A stretch of DNA of 39,010 nt from Methylobacterium gregans (GTDB taxonomy: Bacteria > Pseudomonadota > Alphaproteobacteria > Rhizobiales > Beijerinckiaceae), in NCBI RefSeq assembly GCF_022179245.1, contig NZ_BPQM01000068.1, forward strand, positions 1-39,010, given 5' to 3'. The translations under genes were made by a program, and so were the position numbers. The notes under the pieces are model-generated. The model was not told the origin of the DNA. It worked only from the letters and a program-made list of their open reading frames with translations, and searched no databases. This document shows positions 19,610 to 27,178 of this stretch, piece by piece (positions within the stretch are counted from its first letter, which is position 1; each line of letters opens with the position of its first letter).

Positions 19610-20323
19610 TCAGGCGGCCCCCACTTCCTTGGCGAGGCAATGCTCGACCAGCGCGAGGTGCGTGCCGATGTCGTCGACGTCCGGGCGCCAGGGGTTCTCG
19701 CCGGTGCGGTGACGCGACCAACCCTGCCAGTGCTTGCCCTCGAAGGTGTCCCCGACCAGGGCGCGGATCGGAACCCCGTCGGCCCGGGCGAGCGGGGGGT
19801 GGAAGTAGAACATGTCGATCTGAGTCGAGGGATACCCCGGCAGCAGGCGCAGCATCAGGTCCGCCTTGGCCGGGGCGTACCCGGTGCGGACGGGATAGTC
19901 GCGGACGACGACGCGGGTGGCGCCCGCCTCCTGGATCGCCTCCCAGCGGTGGCCGGCCGCGTCGAGCGTCTCCTCGTCGCCTTCGGGAAGCGCGAAATCC
20001 CGGCGGCGGGGGAGCGGCTGCTCCCCCTCCGTCTGGTCGAGCGGCAGGGTGACGAAGCGCTCCTCGCCGCTGTCGCTCACGTGCACGACCTCGTCGAGGC
20101 CGATGCGCTTCAACTGGGCGCCGACCTTCTGGAAAATCTTCCAGCGATCCGGGTGCGCCTTGCCCGCGATAACGAGCAGGTCTCGGCCGGTGAGGTCCGG
20201 CAGCGGGTTCTCGTAGCTCTTCTTGTCGATGCGGAAGCCGTAGACCTTGACCGCGCGGACGCCGTCCTCGTCCGTGCGGGGGGCGTCGTCGTCGTGGTGG
20301 CCGTGGTTCTCGTTGGTGTTCAT
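19610..20323 (-). CDS. Ubiquitin-like (multiubiquitin-type)-E2 fusion protein
   Basis: 237 aa. After a disordered His/Asp-rich N-terminus, residues about 22-95 form a ubiquitin-like beta-grasp domain of the bacterial multiubiquitin type (VKVYGFRIDKKSYE, LPDLTGRDLLVIAG, EVVHVSDSGEERFV). Residues about 108-233 match the prokaryotic E2 family E pattern: DFALPEGDEETLDAAGHRWE, GYPSTQIDMFYFHPPL, HWQGWSRHRTGENPWRPDVDD and THLALVEH. The only cysteine in the whole protein is Cys229, near the C-terminus, so a canonical central E2 active-site Cys is absent. Ubl and E2 in one chain implies either processing or conjugation in cis. One base separates it from the JAMM-E1 gene. Its Shine-Dalgarno GAAAGG lies in an inverted repeat. 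Confidence 0.88.
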   Translation of the reverse strand: MNTNENHGHHDDDAPRTDEDGVRAVKVYGFRIDKKSYENPLPDLTGRDLLVIAGKAHPDRWKIFQKVGAQLKRIGLDEVVHVSDSGEERFVTLPLDQTEGEQPLPRRRDFALPEGDEETLDAAGHRWEAIQEAGATRVVVRDYPVRTGYAPAKADLMLRLLPGYPSTQIDMFYFHPPLARADGVPIRALVGDTFEGKHWQGWSRHRTGENPWRPDVDDIGTHLALVEHCLAKEVGAA

Positions 20324-20330
20324 CCCGTTG

Positions 20331-20388
20331 CCTTTCGATCATCCCGGGAAGCCATCCTTCCCGGCCCGTCGAGGGGTTGATCGAAAGG
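20331..20388 (-). promoter_or_regulatory. Nested inverted repeat in the Ubl-E2 leader, covers the Shine-Dalgarno
   Basis: Outer arms CCTTTCGATCA (20331-20341) and TGATCGAAAGG (20378-20388) are perfect complements. Inner arms CCGGGAAG (20344-20351) and CTTCCCGG (20357-20364) form a second stem with a 5-base loop. In the - strand mRNA the GAAAGG ribosome site (20331-20336), seven bases before the ATG at 20323, is part of the outer stem. The structure could hide the ribosome site, or the outer arms could be a protein operator. Confidence 0.6.
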
Positions 20389-20392
20389 GGCC

Positions 20393-20426
20393 GGCCAAGC
20401 CGGAAACGGCCGGGCCAAGTTTTTTT
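20393..20426 (+). terminator. Terminator-like hairpin plus T-run on the + strand
   Basis: GGCC-AA-GCCG-GAAA-CGGC-CG-GGCC forms an interrupted stem with a GNRA tetraloop, followed by seven T (20420-20426). It faces + strand transcription, yet no + strand gene lies nearby. It sits in the 144-base gap between the helicase gene and the Ubl-E2 gene and could block antisense transcription, or be accidental. Confidence 0.4.
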
Positions 20427-20467
20427 CGGCCGCGGGCCGAGCAGTCTGTTAGGGGCTCCGGGCCGCG

Positions 20468-23400
20468 CTACCGGCCCCACGCCAGGGGTCGCCGCACCAC
20501 CGCCGAGCCGCCGGGAAGGCCGGGGCAGGCGAAGTGATGCGGGCAGCGCGGGCAGCGGGATCCCACGCTCGGGGCGAACAGTCCCGCCCCGATGCCGGAC
20601 ATGTGAGCGACGACGGCGGCACGAAGCTCGTCCCGCTTCTTCGGCGGGATCTCCACCGGTTGCCGGCTGCCGCCGGTGAGATGCACCGCCTCGACCACAA
20701 CGGGTTCGCCGAACGTCACCTCCGCCGCGGCATCCAGGACGATGTACTCGATCTCCTTCAGCAGCGCCGACGGTGCCTTCCTCGTCGCGACGCGGCGCAC
20801 GACGAGGCGTCCGTCCGCGTTGCGGACCACGTCGTGCGCCCTGGAAAGGACGCTTCCTCCCGCAACGGCCAGGCTCAAGGCCTCGGGAGGCAGCCTGCCT
20901 TCCTCGTCACGCAGGCCGAGGAGGAACCGCAGCATCTCGTCCGCGATGGTCCTGTAAGCCTCGGCGTGCCCGTGGTCGACCGGGCCGTGCTCGGTCCAGG
21001 CCGCGGCGAAGGCCTCGCCGAAGCCCTCCGGCTCAGCGCGCCCGGCGTCGAAGTTGCGGTCGAGCCAACGGACCGTCTCCGCCACGGCGTTGTGCATCCG
21101 CATGTACGGCGTCTCGTCGCGGCGTCCGCCCAGGCCGAGCAGGTAGGTGTAGAGGAAGCGCAGCCCGCATTTCCCGTAGGAATCGAGGTGCTGGTGGTCG
21201 AGCGCGAACGGCGTCTCCCATGTGATGGGAACGGCGGCCGGGCCGGATGGCGGCGGAGGCGACGGGAGCCGGACGAGTGCGGGCGGCCGGCCCAGCGTGG
21301 CGGCGATCCGGGCGTTGTAGTCGGACGGGTTCCGCTTCTTGGTCCCGCCGGCCATCATGGTGGACCGGTAGAGGCGCAGGTCGTCTCGCGCGCGGGAGAG
21401 CAGGACGAAGAAGAGGCAGGCCTCCTGCTCTTCGTGGCCCGTCAGGCAGGCCTGCGGGCCGGTGAGGCCGTCGCTGCCCTCGATCAGCGCGTCCGGCGGC
21501 GGGCAAGGCGGCGGCTTGGCCGTTCGCGGCAGGCCCGTCTTGATCATGCCGGGCGCATGGACGAGCTGGAACTCCAAGCCCTTGCAGGCGTGGATCGTCA
21601 TGATGCGCACCGCGTCCAGTTCGAGGGCGGCGTCCGGGACGTGCCTGAGCGATTTCTCCTCGCCGAGGACGACCAGCCTCTTGATCCGGCGGAGCGCCTC
21701 GAAGGTCGGGAACTGACCCTCGACCGGCAATGACCGCAGGAAGTTCAGGAATTGCCAGATCGCAATGCCCGCCATCCGTTCGGGCAGGGTACCTGAGGCC
21801 GCGATCCTCCGGCCGATGCCGAGCCGGTCCAGCACCAGCGCGCTCGCGATGCGCCACGGAGGCGTCCGATCCGCGAAGCCCCCGCAGACCTCTCGCAGGC
21901 GCCGCAGCGGCGCCGTCGCCGAGGGGCCGAGGCCGGGGATGGCGTCGGCGGCGGCCAGCCAGTCGAGGGGCGGCCCTGAAGCGTCCCTCAGATGGGCGGC
22001 GACCGCGGCGACGTCGCCGAGCTCCATCTCGAACCCCGGCATCGTGGCGACGCGGACGAGCGTTGCGGCGCGGGGATCGTGGAAGAGTGCGAGCAGGCAG
22101 AGCAGCTCCTTCACCTCCGGCCGTTCGAACAGCGGCCCGAGGTAGAGGACCGGTACGTCCCGGGCGATCAGGCCTGCGGCGAACTCCGCGAGGCGGTCGT
22201 TGGTCGTGCACAGGACCGCCTGTTCGCGGTAGTCCACCCCCGCAGCCTTCGCCTGCGCCGCGGAGGCGGCCACCAGCGCGACCTCGTCGTCGGGGGTGCC
22301 GGCGTCGTGCAGCACCGGTTTGAGGCCGGACGCCCCCCTGTCGGGGGCTAGGCCGAGCGCGCCGAGCGGGCGGAAGGCGTCGACGCTCGCGGCGAAGCTC
22401 GTGAAGGTGTCGATGATCTCCTTGCGCGACCGGTAGTTGACGTCGAGCGCCCCGAGGGTCGCCCCGGGATAGTGCGCCCGGAACGCGGCCATGCTGGCCG
22501 AGGTGGCGCCCCGGAACCGGTAGATCGATTGGCGGGCGTCGCCGACGACCCACAGCCGCTCGCCCTCGTCGGCCGCCAGCGCCCGGATCAAGCGCACGGT
22601 GGCGAGGTTGACGTCCTGGTACTCGTCGACGAGCAGGTGGCGATGGCGGAGCGACAGCGCCTTGGCCACGTCGGGATGCTCGGCCGCAAGTCGCACGGGC
22701 CTCATGACGAGGTCACCGAAATCGAGGGCATCGGCCTCCGAGAGCAGCCTCTCGTAAGCCTCGTAGACGATGGCTTCCTCATGCGCCCGCGCCGCCCTCA
22801 GGCGCGTCGCGTCGTCCGTGGCGGCACGCTGCATCGCATCGGCCAATTCACGGTAGCGCACGTGGTCGACGAGTTCGTCCTTGGCGCGGGAAATGGCCGA
22901 GAGGATGTTCGAGAGATCCTGCACCGGGTCCCAGAGGTCCCGGTAATGCGCCAGCGGCAGGCTCGCCAGAACCCCCTCCAGCATCGTGATGGCCGTGGGC
23001 TTGTCGACGAGCTTCGGGCTCGCGCTTCGTCCGAGGCGTTCGTGGAAGCGGCGGATCACGTCCAGCCCGAACGCGTGGAAGGTGCCCGTCCAGACCGAGG
23101 CGGCCGCCTCGGGCCGCGACAGGGCGAGCCGATCCATCAGCTCGGCCGCCGCCTTGTTCGAGAAGGTCAGGACGAGGATTCCGTTCGGGTCGATCCCCTC
23201 GTCGACGAGGCTCTCGATCCTTCTGACCAACGTGCGGGTCTTGCCCGTCCCGGGCCCCGCCTGGAGCAGGTAGGGGCCGCCACGATGGGCGACCGCCGCA
23301 TCCTGGCTCGGGTCCGGCCGCATCGTGGCCGCGGGGGCGGGGGCGGCGTCCGGCACGACGGGAAGCAGTAGCGCGTCCAGCAGTTGCTGGGTCACCACGT

Positions 23401-23899
23401 CCGGGCAGATGCCGAGCCGCCCGGCGATGTCGGCGACGCTCATCCCGTCTTGGTGATGGCGACGCGCGACGGCTCGCGGCAGCACCAGTTCGCGCGCGAA
23501 CAGGTCGGCCTGGACCTCGCGGCGCTCCCCACGCCCGTAGTCGGCCAGCCGCTCGACGGCGATGCCGCTCTCGGAGGATCGGCTCGGGTCGGTATGCGTA
23601 GTGACGACGGGAGCGGTCCCGCCGTGCATCACCACGTGCCCGAGCTCATGTCCGAGCAGGAGCGCATCGCCTCCGGGGGTGCCCGTCTCGCCGTACAGGA
23701 TGCCCTTCGACTTCGGGTCGAGCCGTGCCCGGCCTCCGTTCAGGGAGACGTCGCCCGCGTGGACGGGCTGGTGCCAGAGGCCGTGGCCCTCAATGGCCCG
23801 CACGGCAAGGTCGAACGGCTGCCAGGGATCGGCTCCCTCGGCGACCATCTCGGCATGGATGCGGGCGGCCTGCTTCCGCCCCGCCTCAATCGGATCCAC
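20468..23899 (-). CDS. IrrE-type Zn peptidase-UvrD/Rep helicase-Fe-S nuclease fusion
   Basis: 1143 aa. Residues 1-180 form an ImmA/IrrE-like metallopeptidase: HELGH at 84-88 and a downstream Glu128 in REVQADLFARELVLP, followed by a helix-turn-helix-like GMSVADIAGRLGICPDVV. Residues about 195-870 form an SF1A helicase: Walker A GPGTGKT at 215-221, TFSNKAAAEL, TGTFHAFG, VDEYQDVN, VVGDARQSIYRFRGA, and a C-terminal part with MTIHACKGLEF. The end has Cys911 and then C-x2-C-x5-C (1116, 1119, 1125), the Fe-S spacing of AddB/Cas4-type nucleases. The expected IDR...DYKTG active-site strands read HDVVRNADG and VVRRVATRK, so nuclease activity may be lost. It overlaps the upstream 210-aa gene by 14 bases. 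Confidence 0.9.
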   Translation of the reverse strand: MDPIEAGRKQAARIHAEMVAEGADPWQPFDLAVRAIEGHGLWHQPVHAGDVSLNGGRARLDPKSKGILYGETGTPGGDALLLGHELGHVVMHGGTAPVVTTHTDPSRSSESGIAVERLADYGRGERREVQADLFARELVLPRAVARRHHQDGMSVADIAGRLGICPDVVTQQLLDALLLPVVPDAAPAPAATMRPDPSQDAAVAHRGGPYLLQAGPGTGKTRTLVRRIESLVDEGIDPNGILVLTFSNKAAAELMDRLALSRPEAAASVWTGTFHAFGLDVIRRFHERLGRSASPKLVDKPTAITMLEGVLASLPLAHYRDLWDPVQDLSNILSAISRAKDELVDHVRYRELADAMQRAATDDATRLRAARAHEEAIVYEAYERLLSEADALDFGDLVMRPVRLAAEHPDVAKALSLRHRHLLVDEYQDVNLATVRLIRALAADEGERLWVVGDARQSIYRFRGATSASMAAFRAHYPGATLGALDVNYRSRKEIIDTFTSFAASVDAFRPLGALGLAPDRGASGLKPVLHDAGTPDDEVALVAASAAQAKAAGVDYREQAVLCTTNDRLAEFAAGLIARDVPVLYLGPLFERPEVKELLCLLALFHDPRAATLVRVATMPGFEMELGDVAAVAAHLRDASGPPLDWLAAADAIPGLGPSATAPLRRLREVCGGFADRTPPWRIASALVLDRLGIGRRIAASGTLPERMAGIAIWQFLNFLRSLPVEGQFPTFEALRRIKRLVVLGEEKSLRHVPDAALELDAVRIMTIHACKGLEFQLVHAPGMIKTGLPRTAKPPPCPPPDALIEGSDGLTGPQACLTGHEEQEACLFFVLLSRARDDLRLYRSTMMAGGTKKRNPSDYNARIAATLGRPPALVRLPSPPPPSGPAAVPITWETPFALDHQHLDSYGKCGLRFLYTYLLGLGGRRDETPYMRMHNAVAETVRWLDRNFDAGRAEPEGFGEAFAAAWTEHGPVDHGHAEAYRTIADEMLRFLLGLRDEEGRLPPEALSLAVAGGSVLSRAHDVVRNADGRLVVRRVATRKAPSALLKEIEYIVLDAAAEVTFGEPVVVEAVHLTGGSRQPVEIPPKKRDELRAAVVAHMSGIGAGLFAPSVGSRCPRCPHHFACPGLPGGSAVVRRPLAWGR

Positions 23900-24518
23900 G
23901 TTCGGCCTCTGCCATCGCGAGCAGACGCCGCCGTTGATCCGCCGTCAGGCCCGAGCTCGCCACCGCCTCCTCGAAAGTCTGCTTCACGCCGACCTCCGGC
24001 TTGCCGTCGGCCTTGGCCATCGTTCCGGCCGGCATGGATGCGGGGCGCTCCAACAGGGCGATGACCGTGTCGACGCCATGCCCGACCTCGTCCGCGATGT
24101 CCCTGGCCAGCGCCTTGGGGAAGGACGCGGCCTCGATAAGGCCATCCCGGACCTTGATCAGGAAGGCGGGTGTCACTCCGAGCCGGGCCGCGAGCCGTGG
24201 GAATGACGGGCCGGCGAAGCCCGCGAAGACGTCCGGCGAAGGCTCGACCACCGCGCCGGCCCGGGACTTCGCCGGGGGGCTGGCGATGCCTGCCTGGAAG
24301 CGAGCCCATGCCGACGACACGGTGCGCGCCGTCGCGGCGTCAGCCGCGGGGACCGGCCGCGAGGGTTCCAGCACCAACTCGACCGCAAGGTCGGTGAGCT
24401 CGCGGCGGAGGTCCGGGTACTCCTTCGTAAAGGCCTCCAACCGCTTCGGGGTGGGTTCGCCTTCCGCCGCGAAGGTCAGGAGGATTTCCTGCGCGCGGTG
24501 CGAGGGGCTGGTCGTCAT
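23886..24518 (-). CDS. 210-aa partner of the sigma factor, HTH-like region
   Basis: The start was set at ATG 24518 because it overlaps the sigma-factor stop as ATGA; an upstream in-frame extension has no such support. The N-terminal part (about 1-55) reads AQEILLTFAAEGEPTPKRLEAF then KEYPDLRRELTDLAVELV, an amphipathic helical region. A low-complexity linker follows. Residues about 105-160 (FPRLAARLGVTPAFLIKVRDGLIEAASFPKALARDIADEV) look like a helix-turn-helix. The C-terminal helices (FEEAVASSGLTADQRRRLLAM) are soluble. No membrane segment is present. Gene order suggests a regulator of, or bound by, the sigma factor, or an IrrE target, since IrrE peptidases often cleave a neighbouring regulator. 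Both are inference. Confidence 0.8.
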   Translation of the reverse strand: MTTSPSHRAQEILLTFAAEGEPTPKRLEAFTKEYPDLRRELTDLAVELVLEPSRPVPAADAATARTVSSAWARFQAGIASPPAKSRAGAVVEPSPDVFAGFAGPSFPRLAARLGVTPAFLIKVRDGLIEAASFPKALARDIADEVGHGVDTVIALLERPASMPAGTMAKADGKPEVGVKQTFEEAVASSGLTADQRRRLLAMAEAERGSD

Positions 24519-25243
24519 CGTCTCTCTCCGAGTTCCCGACGCAGCGTCTCGTACGCATTCCTGAGGCGATAACGTACCGCCCGGTCCGAGACGCCGCAAA
24601 GCTTCGCTATGGTCTCCGTGTCCCCTCCCTCGATGCGGTGGCCTTCGAGGAAGAGGGCTACGGCTTCCCGCTGAAGGGGTGGCAGACGGTCGATCGCGCG
24701 AAGCAGCTCGTTCCGGAAATGTTCTTTTTCCTGTTCGGACCCGTCGGCGGCGAAGGCTTGGCTGATACGGTTCGTCAGGGCCGGGACGGCATCACCTTCA
24801 CCGTCGCCCATGTCTTCGATGTGGTCGGTCCCCTCCGCCCGGCTTTCGGAACGCCGCAGCACGCCGATGCGCAAGGCGGTCATGGCGCGGGCGAACCGCA
24901 CCTCGAAGAAATCCAGCTTGATGCCCGGAGACTGCCTGTCCTCGACGAGGAGATCGACGAGGCGGTTGACGACCTCGGTCCGCAACTCCTCCGCGTCGTA
25001 GCGGCGGCTGGTCCGGATCGAGCCCTTCAGGGAGCGCTCGACCCTCTCGATCAACACCTCGAACAGTCTCTGGAAACGGGTGTCCGTGTTGTCGTGGCGT
25101 GTCGAACGCAGCAGATGGACCAAGCATTCGCTCTCGACGTAGCCGGGCGCCTTGGGGTCCTCCGCCCGTGCCTCACGCACGATCCCATCCAGGTCGAGGG
25201 CGGCCAATCGGTCGAGGGCGGCTTCTATCGAAGGGGGGCGCAC
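24515..25243 (-). CDS. Sigma-70-like RNA polymerase sigma factor
   Basis: 242 aa from GTG 25243, chosen because AAGGGAGAG precedes it at normal spacing; ATG 25288 is in frame but has no ribosome site. The middle (FEVLIERVERSLKGSIRTSRRYDAEELRTEVVNRLVDLL) resembles region 2. The C-terminus is a clear region 4: AIDRLPPLQREAVALFL, then DTETIAKLCGVSDRAVRYRLRNAYETLRREL as helix-turn-helix. Compared with typical ECF factors the N-terminal part is divergent and longer. It heads the - strand unit, so it probably drives the genes below (partner, peptidase-helicase and perhaps the Ubl genes) and itself. Confidence 0.83.
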   Translation of the reverse strand: MRPPSIEAALDRLAALDLDGIVREARAEDPKAPGYVESECLVHLLRSTRHDNTDTRFQRLFEVLIERVERSLKGSIRTSRRYDAEELRTEVVNRLVDLLVEDRQSPGIKLDFFEVRFARAMTALRIGVLRRSESRAEGTDHIEDMGDGEGDAVPALTNRISQAFAADGSEQEKEHFRNELLRAIDRLPPLQREAVALFLEGHRIEGGDTETIAKLCGVSDRAVRYRLRNAYETLRRELGERR

Positions 25244-25336
25244 ATACGACTCTCCCTTCTTGGTTCGTCGGTTGAGCGGGGGAGCCATCGCGAAGTCGGG
25301 ATCAAGCCATGGAAACGGGGATCACCCAGCTCACGT

Positions 25337-25353
25337 GGCCACTTAGAGTGGCC
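25337..25353. promoter_or_regulatory. Inverted repeat upstream of the sigma-factor gene
   Basis: GGCCACT-TAG-AGTGGCC is a perfect 7-bp inverted repeat with a 3-base centre, about 95 bases before the GTG start. It is placed like an operator in the upstream region of the sigma/helicase unit. The rest of 25244-25652 holds no convincing gene. Confidence 0.35.
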
Positions 25354-25631
25354 GAAATTCGGCAGCGCCGACACGGTTGTGCAATGGCTTGGGGATCTTG
25401 CGCGCCGCCATGAACTCAATCGCCTTGGGATGTCGAGGAGCGGCATACCCGCTCCGGCGGGGACCGCGGGTTCGAGACGGCGGGCCTCGCATCGTCGGCA
25501 CAAGACTCAGCCGATGATGGGCGCTCAAGGTGTCGCGGGCCGGCTCGGCGGAGTAGTCGCTTCCCCCATCCACATCAGGCTCATCCGAGGCGCGGGGGCA
25601 CGGCGGCAACTCTCTTCCCCGAGCGCGACCG

Positions 25632-25678
25632 TGAGGCGTCCGCCTCATGCACGGGAGGGCGCAAACCGGCGCCCTCCC
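25632..25678 (-). terminator. Tandem hairpins after the 158-aa gene
   Basis: GGGAGGGCGC-N6-GCGCCCTCCC (25653-25678) is a perfect 10-bp stem that begins 14 bases after the stop of the - strand 158-aa gene. A second stem, TGAGGCG-TC-CGCCTCA (25632-25647), follows. No T-run follows on the - strand. The position supports termination of that gene. Confidence 0.55.
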
Positions 25679-25691
25679 GACACGCGGTCTC

Positions 25692-26168
25692 CTACCGTCG
25701 CGGACTTGGCTCCCGCGGACCGCCGAGGGTGTGGACCCAAGGCCTTTCGGGTGGGCGCCGCGCCTTGGAGCCAACCAGCCTTTTGCGCTCCGACGGCGGC
25801 GGCAGGACCTTGACCGACGGGGGCCCGAAGAAGGCGAGTTGGACAGCCAGGGACGTGCCCATGGCGAGCTCCTGGTCGACCGCCGCCAGACGGAAGGTCC
25901 GCCCCGCCACCATCGCTTCGATCTGGCGCAGGTCGACGGGGTCGACCACTGCGGCGACCTCGAAACGGCCGCCGGAATCCTCGCCATCCAGGAACTCGAT
26001 CCACTCGTCGGACCGGTAGGCGAGGCCGACGACCATCAGGTCGGCCCCGGCAATCTTCGTCGGCGGATACAAGGGTTCGGGCACCCCCGGGCCGACGGCC
26101 GACGCGCCCGCGTCACCGGGCGTCTCCCGCGCTTCGCGTGCGGGATCTCGATCATGCTTCGTGTTCAA
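25692..26168 (-). CDS. Hypothetical protein, 158 aa
   Basis: Translation from TTG 26168 (CGGAGC ribosome-like site seven bases before) gives a protein with a disordered N-terminus and then a plausible folded core: PTKIAGADLMVVGLAYRS, EWIEFLDGEDSGGRFEVAAV, DPVDLRQIEAMVAGRTFRL, ELAMGTSLAVQLAFFGPPS. It ends in a Pro/Arg-rich tail. A longer frame from ATG 26381 exists, but its first 70 residues are Arg/Pro-rich and look non-coding. The tandem hairpins just after the stop support it as a transcribed gene. No family or function is recognised. Confidence 0.5.
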   Translation of the reverse strand: MNTKHDRDPAREARETPGDAGASAVGPGVPEPLYPPTKIAGADLMVVGLAYRSDEWIEFLDGEDSGGRFEVAAVVDPVDLRQIEAMVAGRTFRLAAVDQELAMGTSLAVQLAFFGPPSVKVLPPPSERKRLVGSKARRPPERPWVHTLGGPREPSPRR

Positions 26169-26383
26169 TGACAGCTCCGCGCTGGCGACGCACAGCCGGT
26201 CGATGCCTGGCGGCTGGCGTCGTTCGAGCCGGAGCGGAACGGGGACTCTTGCCAAGGGCGGTGGGAGATGCGAATCCACTGCCCATGCGCCGAAGCGCCC
26301 GTTTCCGCCCTCGGCGGTTCGGGGTTGCTGACCGGGGTGCCTTTGGCCTCGTGAGGGCGCACCCCGGTCGATGGATCGCAAGG

Positions 26384-26415
26384 AGGCGTGTGTGGGCGGC
26401 TACCCGCACACGCCT
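26384..26415. repeat. Inverted repeat, 9-bp arms plus inner GGG/CCC
   Basis: AGGCGTGTG (26384-26392) and CACACGCCT (26407-26415) pair perfectly; inside, GGG and CCC add three more pairs around a six-base loop. It is orphaned in the gene-poor stretch and may be the terminator of a lost gene. Confidence 0.4.
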
Positions 26416-27033
26416 ACCTGCGCGACGGCGGTTCCGGAACTTTCATTCCCTTACTCCTGGTCGGCTCGGGCCGACGCGGCCCGGGCAGCGCCTTGTACCG
26501 CGAGCACGGCCCTGGGAGTCAAGTCTGACCACCGCCTTTTACTGCAGGATCGGCCTGCGATCTGGCATGATCGCGAGATGATGCTCGATTGAAGCAGGAT
26601 ATCAGAGTGGCGTCGAAGCATTCCAAGGATTGAATAGCCTATTCTTTCGGATTTGATCTTGAAATATGAAAAAGCTCAATCCAGGCAGTCACTTATACAG
26701 AATGCCCGATCAAAGAGGCGACGGAAGGAGCAACGACGCAATCCTTGCCCCTGCTCCGGCAATCCTTCGCTGGCGGGTGGAGGAAACCGCGGGCAGGCTT
26801 GGCACCGCCGCGCCGACCTCAAGGGCGATCCGCGTGTCGGAAGCGGGGCGGCCCATGGTGCGCGATGTGGGTTGAGTCGGCCGCCGGTCCCATCCGGCCC
26901 AAGTATCGAGGCGGCCTGGGCGACGGTGGTACATAGCCGTCTCCGGAGCGGCCGGTGCCGCGCGAAAGCGTCATGTCCGGGTGGATGCCGGGCCCGCGCT
27001 TAGCCCTGCGGGCCGTCGACCGGGGGCATGCCT

Positions 27034-27055
27034 TCCCCGAGCGGGGATATTTTTT
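27034..27055 (+). terminator. Candidate rho-independent terminator
   Basis: TCCCC-GAGC-GGGGA is followed by TAT and a T-run ending at 27055. It is the only stem-plus-T-run in the gene-poor stretch. No protein gene lies upstream on the + strand, so it could end a small RNA starting in the AT-rich island, or be a leftover. Confidence 0.4.
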
Positions 27056-27154
27056 CCGCCTGGTGGTTGCCGGACACCGTCCCGGTAATGGCCGACGCAA
27101 TATCTCCGCTTTCCCACCCCTTAGTACCGCACCGGAGCAATCCAGAGCAAAAGG

Positions 27155-27178
27155 GGGCCGCCAATACAATGGCGGCCC
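27155..27178. terminator. Hairpin upstream of the ArsR gene
   Basis: GGGCCGCCA-ATACAA-TGGCGGCCC is a perfect 9-bp stem with a six-base loop, with AA on the left and TT on the right. It may insulate the ArsR promoter from transcription entering from upstream. Confidence 0.4.

Noticed and set aside
17876..25243. Classification as CBASS or as the Pup-proteasome system
   Set aside because: There is no CD-NTase or effector as in CBASS and no Pup, PafA or proteasome gene; the proteins are of ubiquitin-like/E1/E2/JAMM type.
25455..25480. A GGTTCGAG stretch resembling a tRNA T-loop
   Set aside because: The bases after it do not complete the T-arm and no acceptor or anticodon stem can be folded around it.
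25343..25987. A 214-aa - strand frame upstream of the sigma factor
   Set aside because: Most of it is Arg/Pro/Ser-rich and opposes or overlaps the better-supported 158-aa gene; only a short end (KAIEFMAARKIPKPLHNRVG) looks protein-like and could not be assigned.
26666..26875. A 69-aa small gene starting MKKLNPG
   Set aside because: No ribosome-binding site, and the composition changes to Arg/Pro/Ala-rich non-coding type after about 20 codons.
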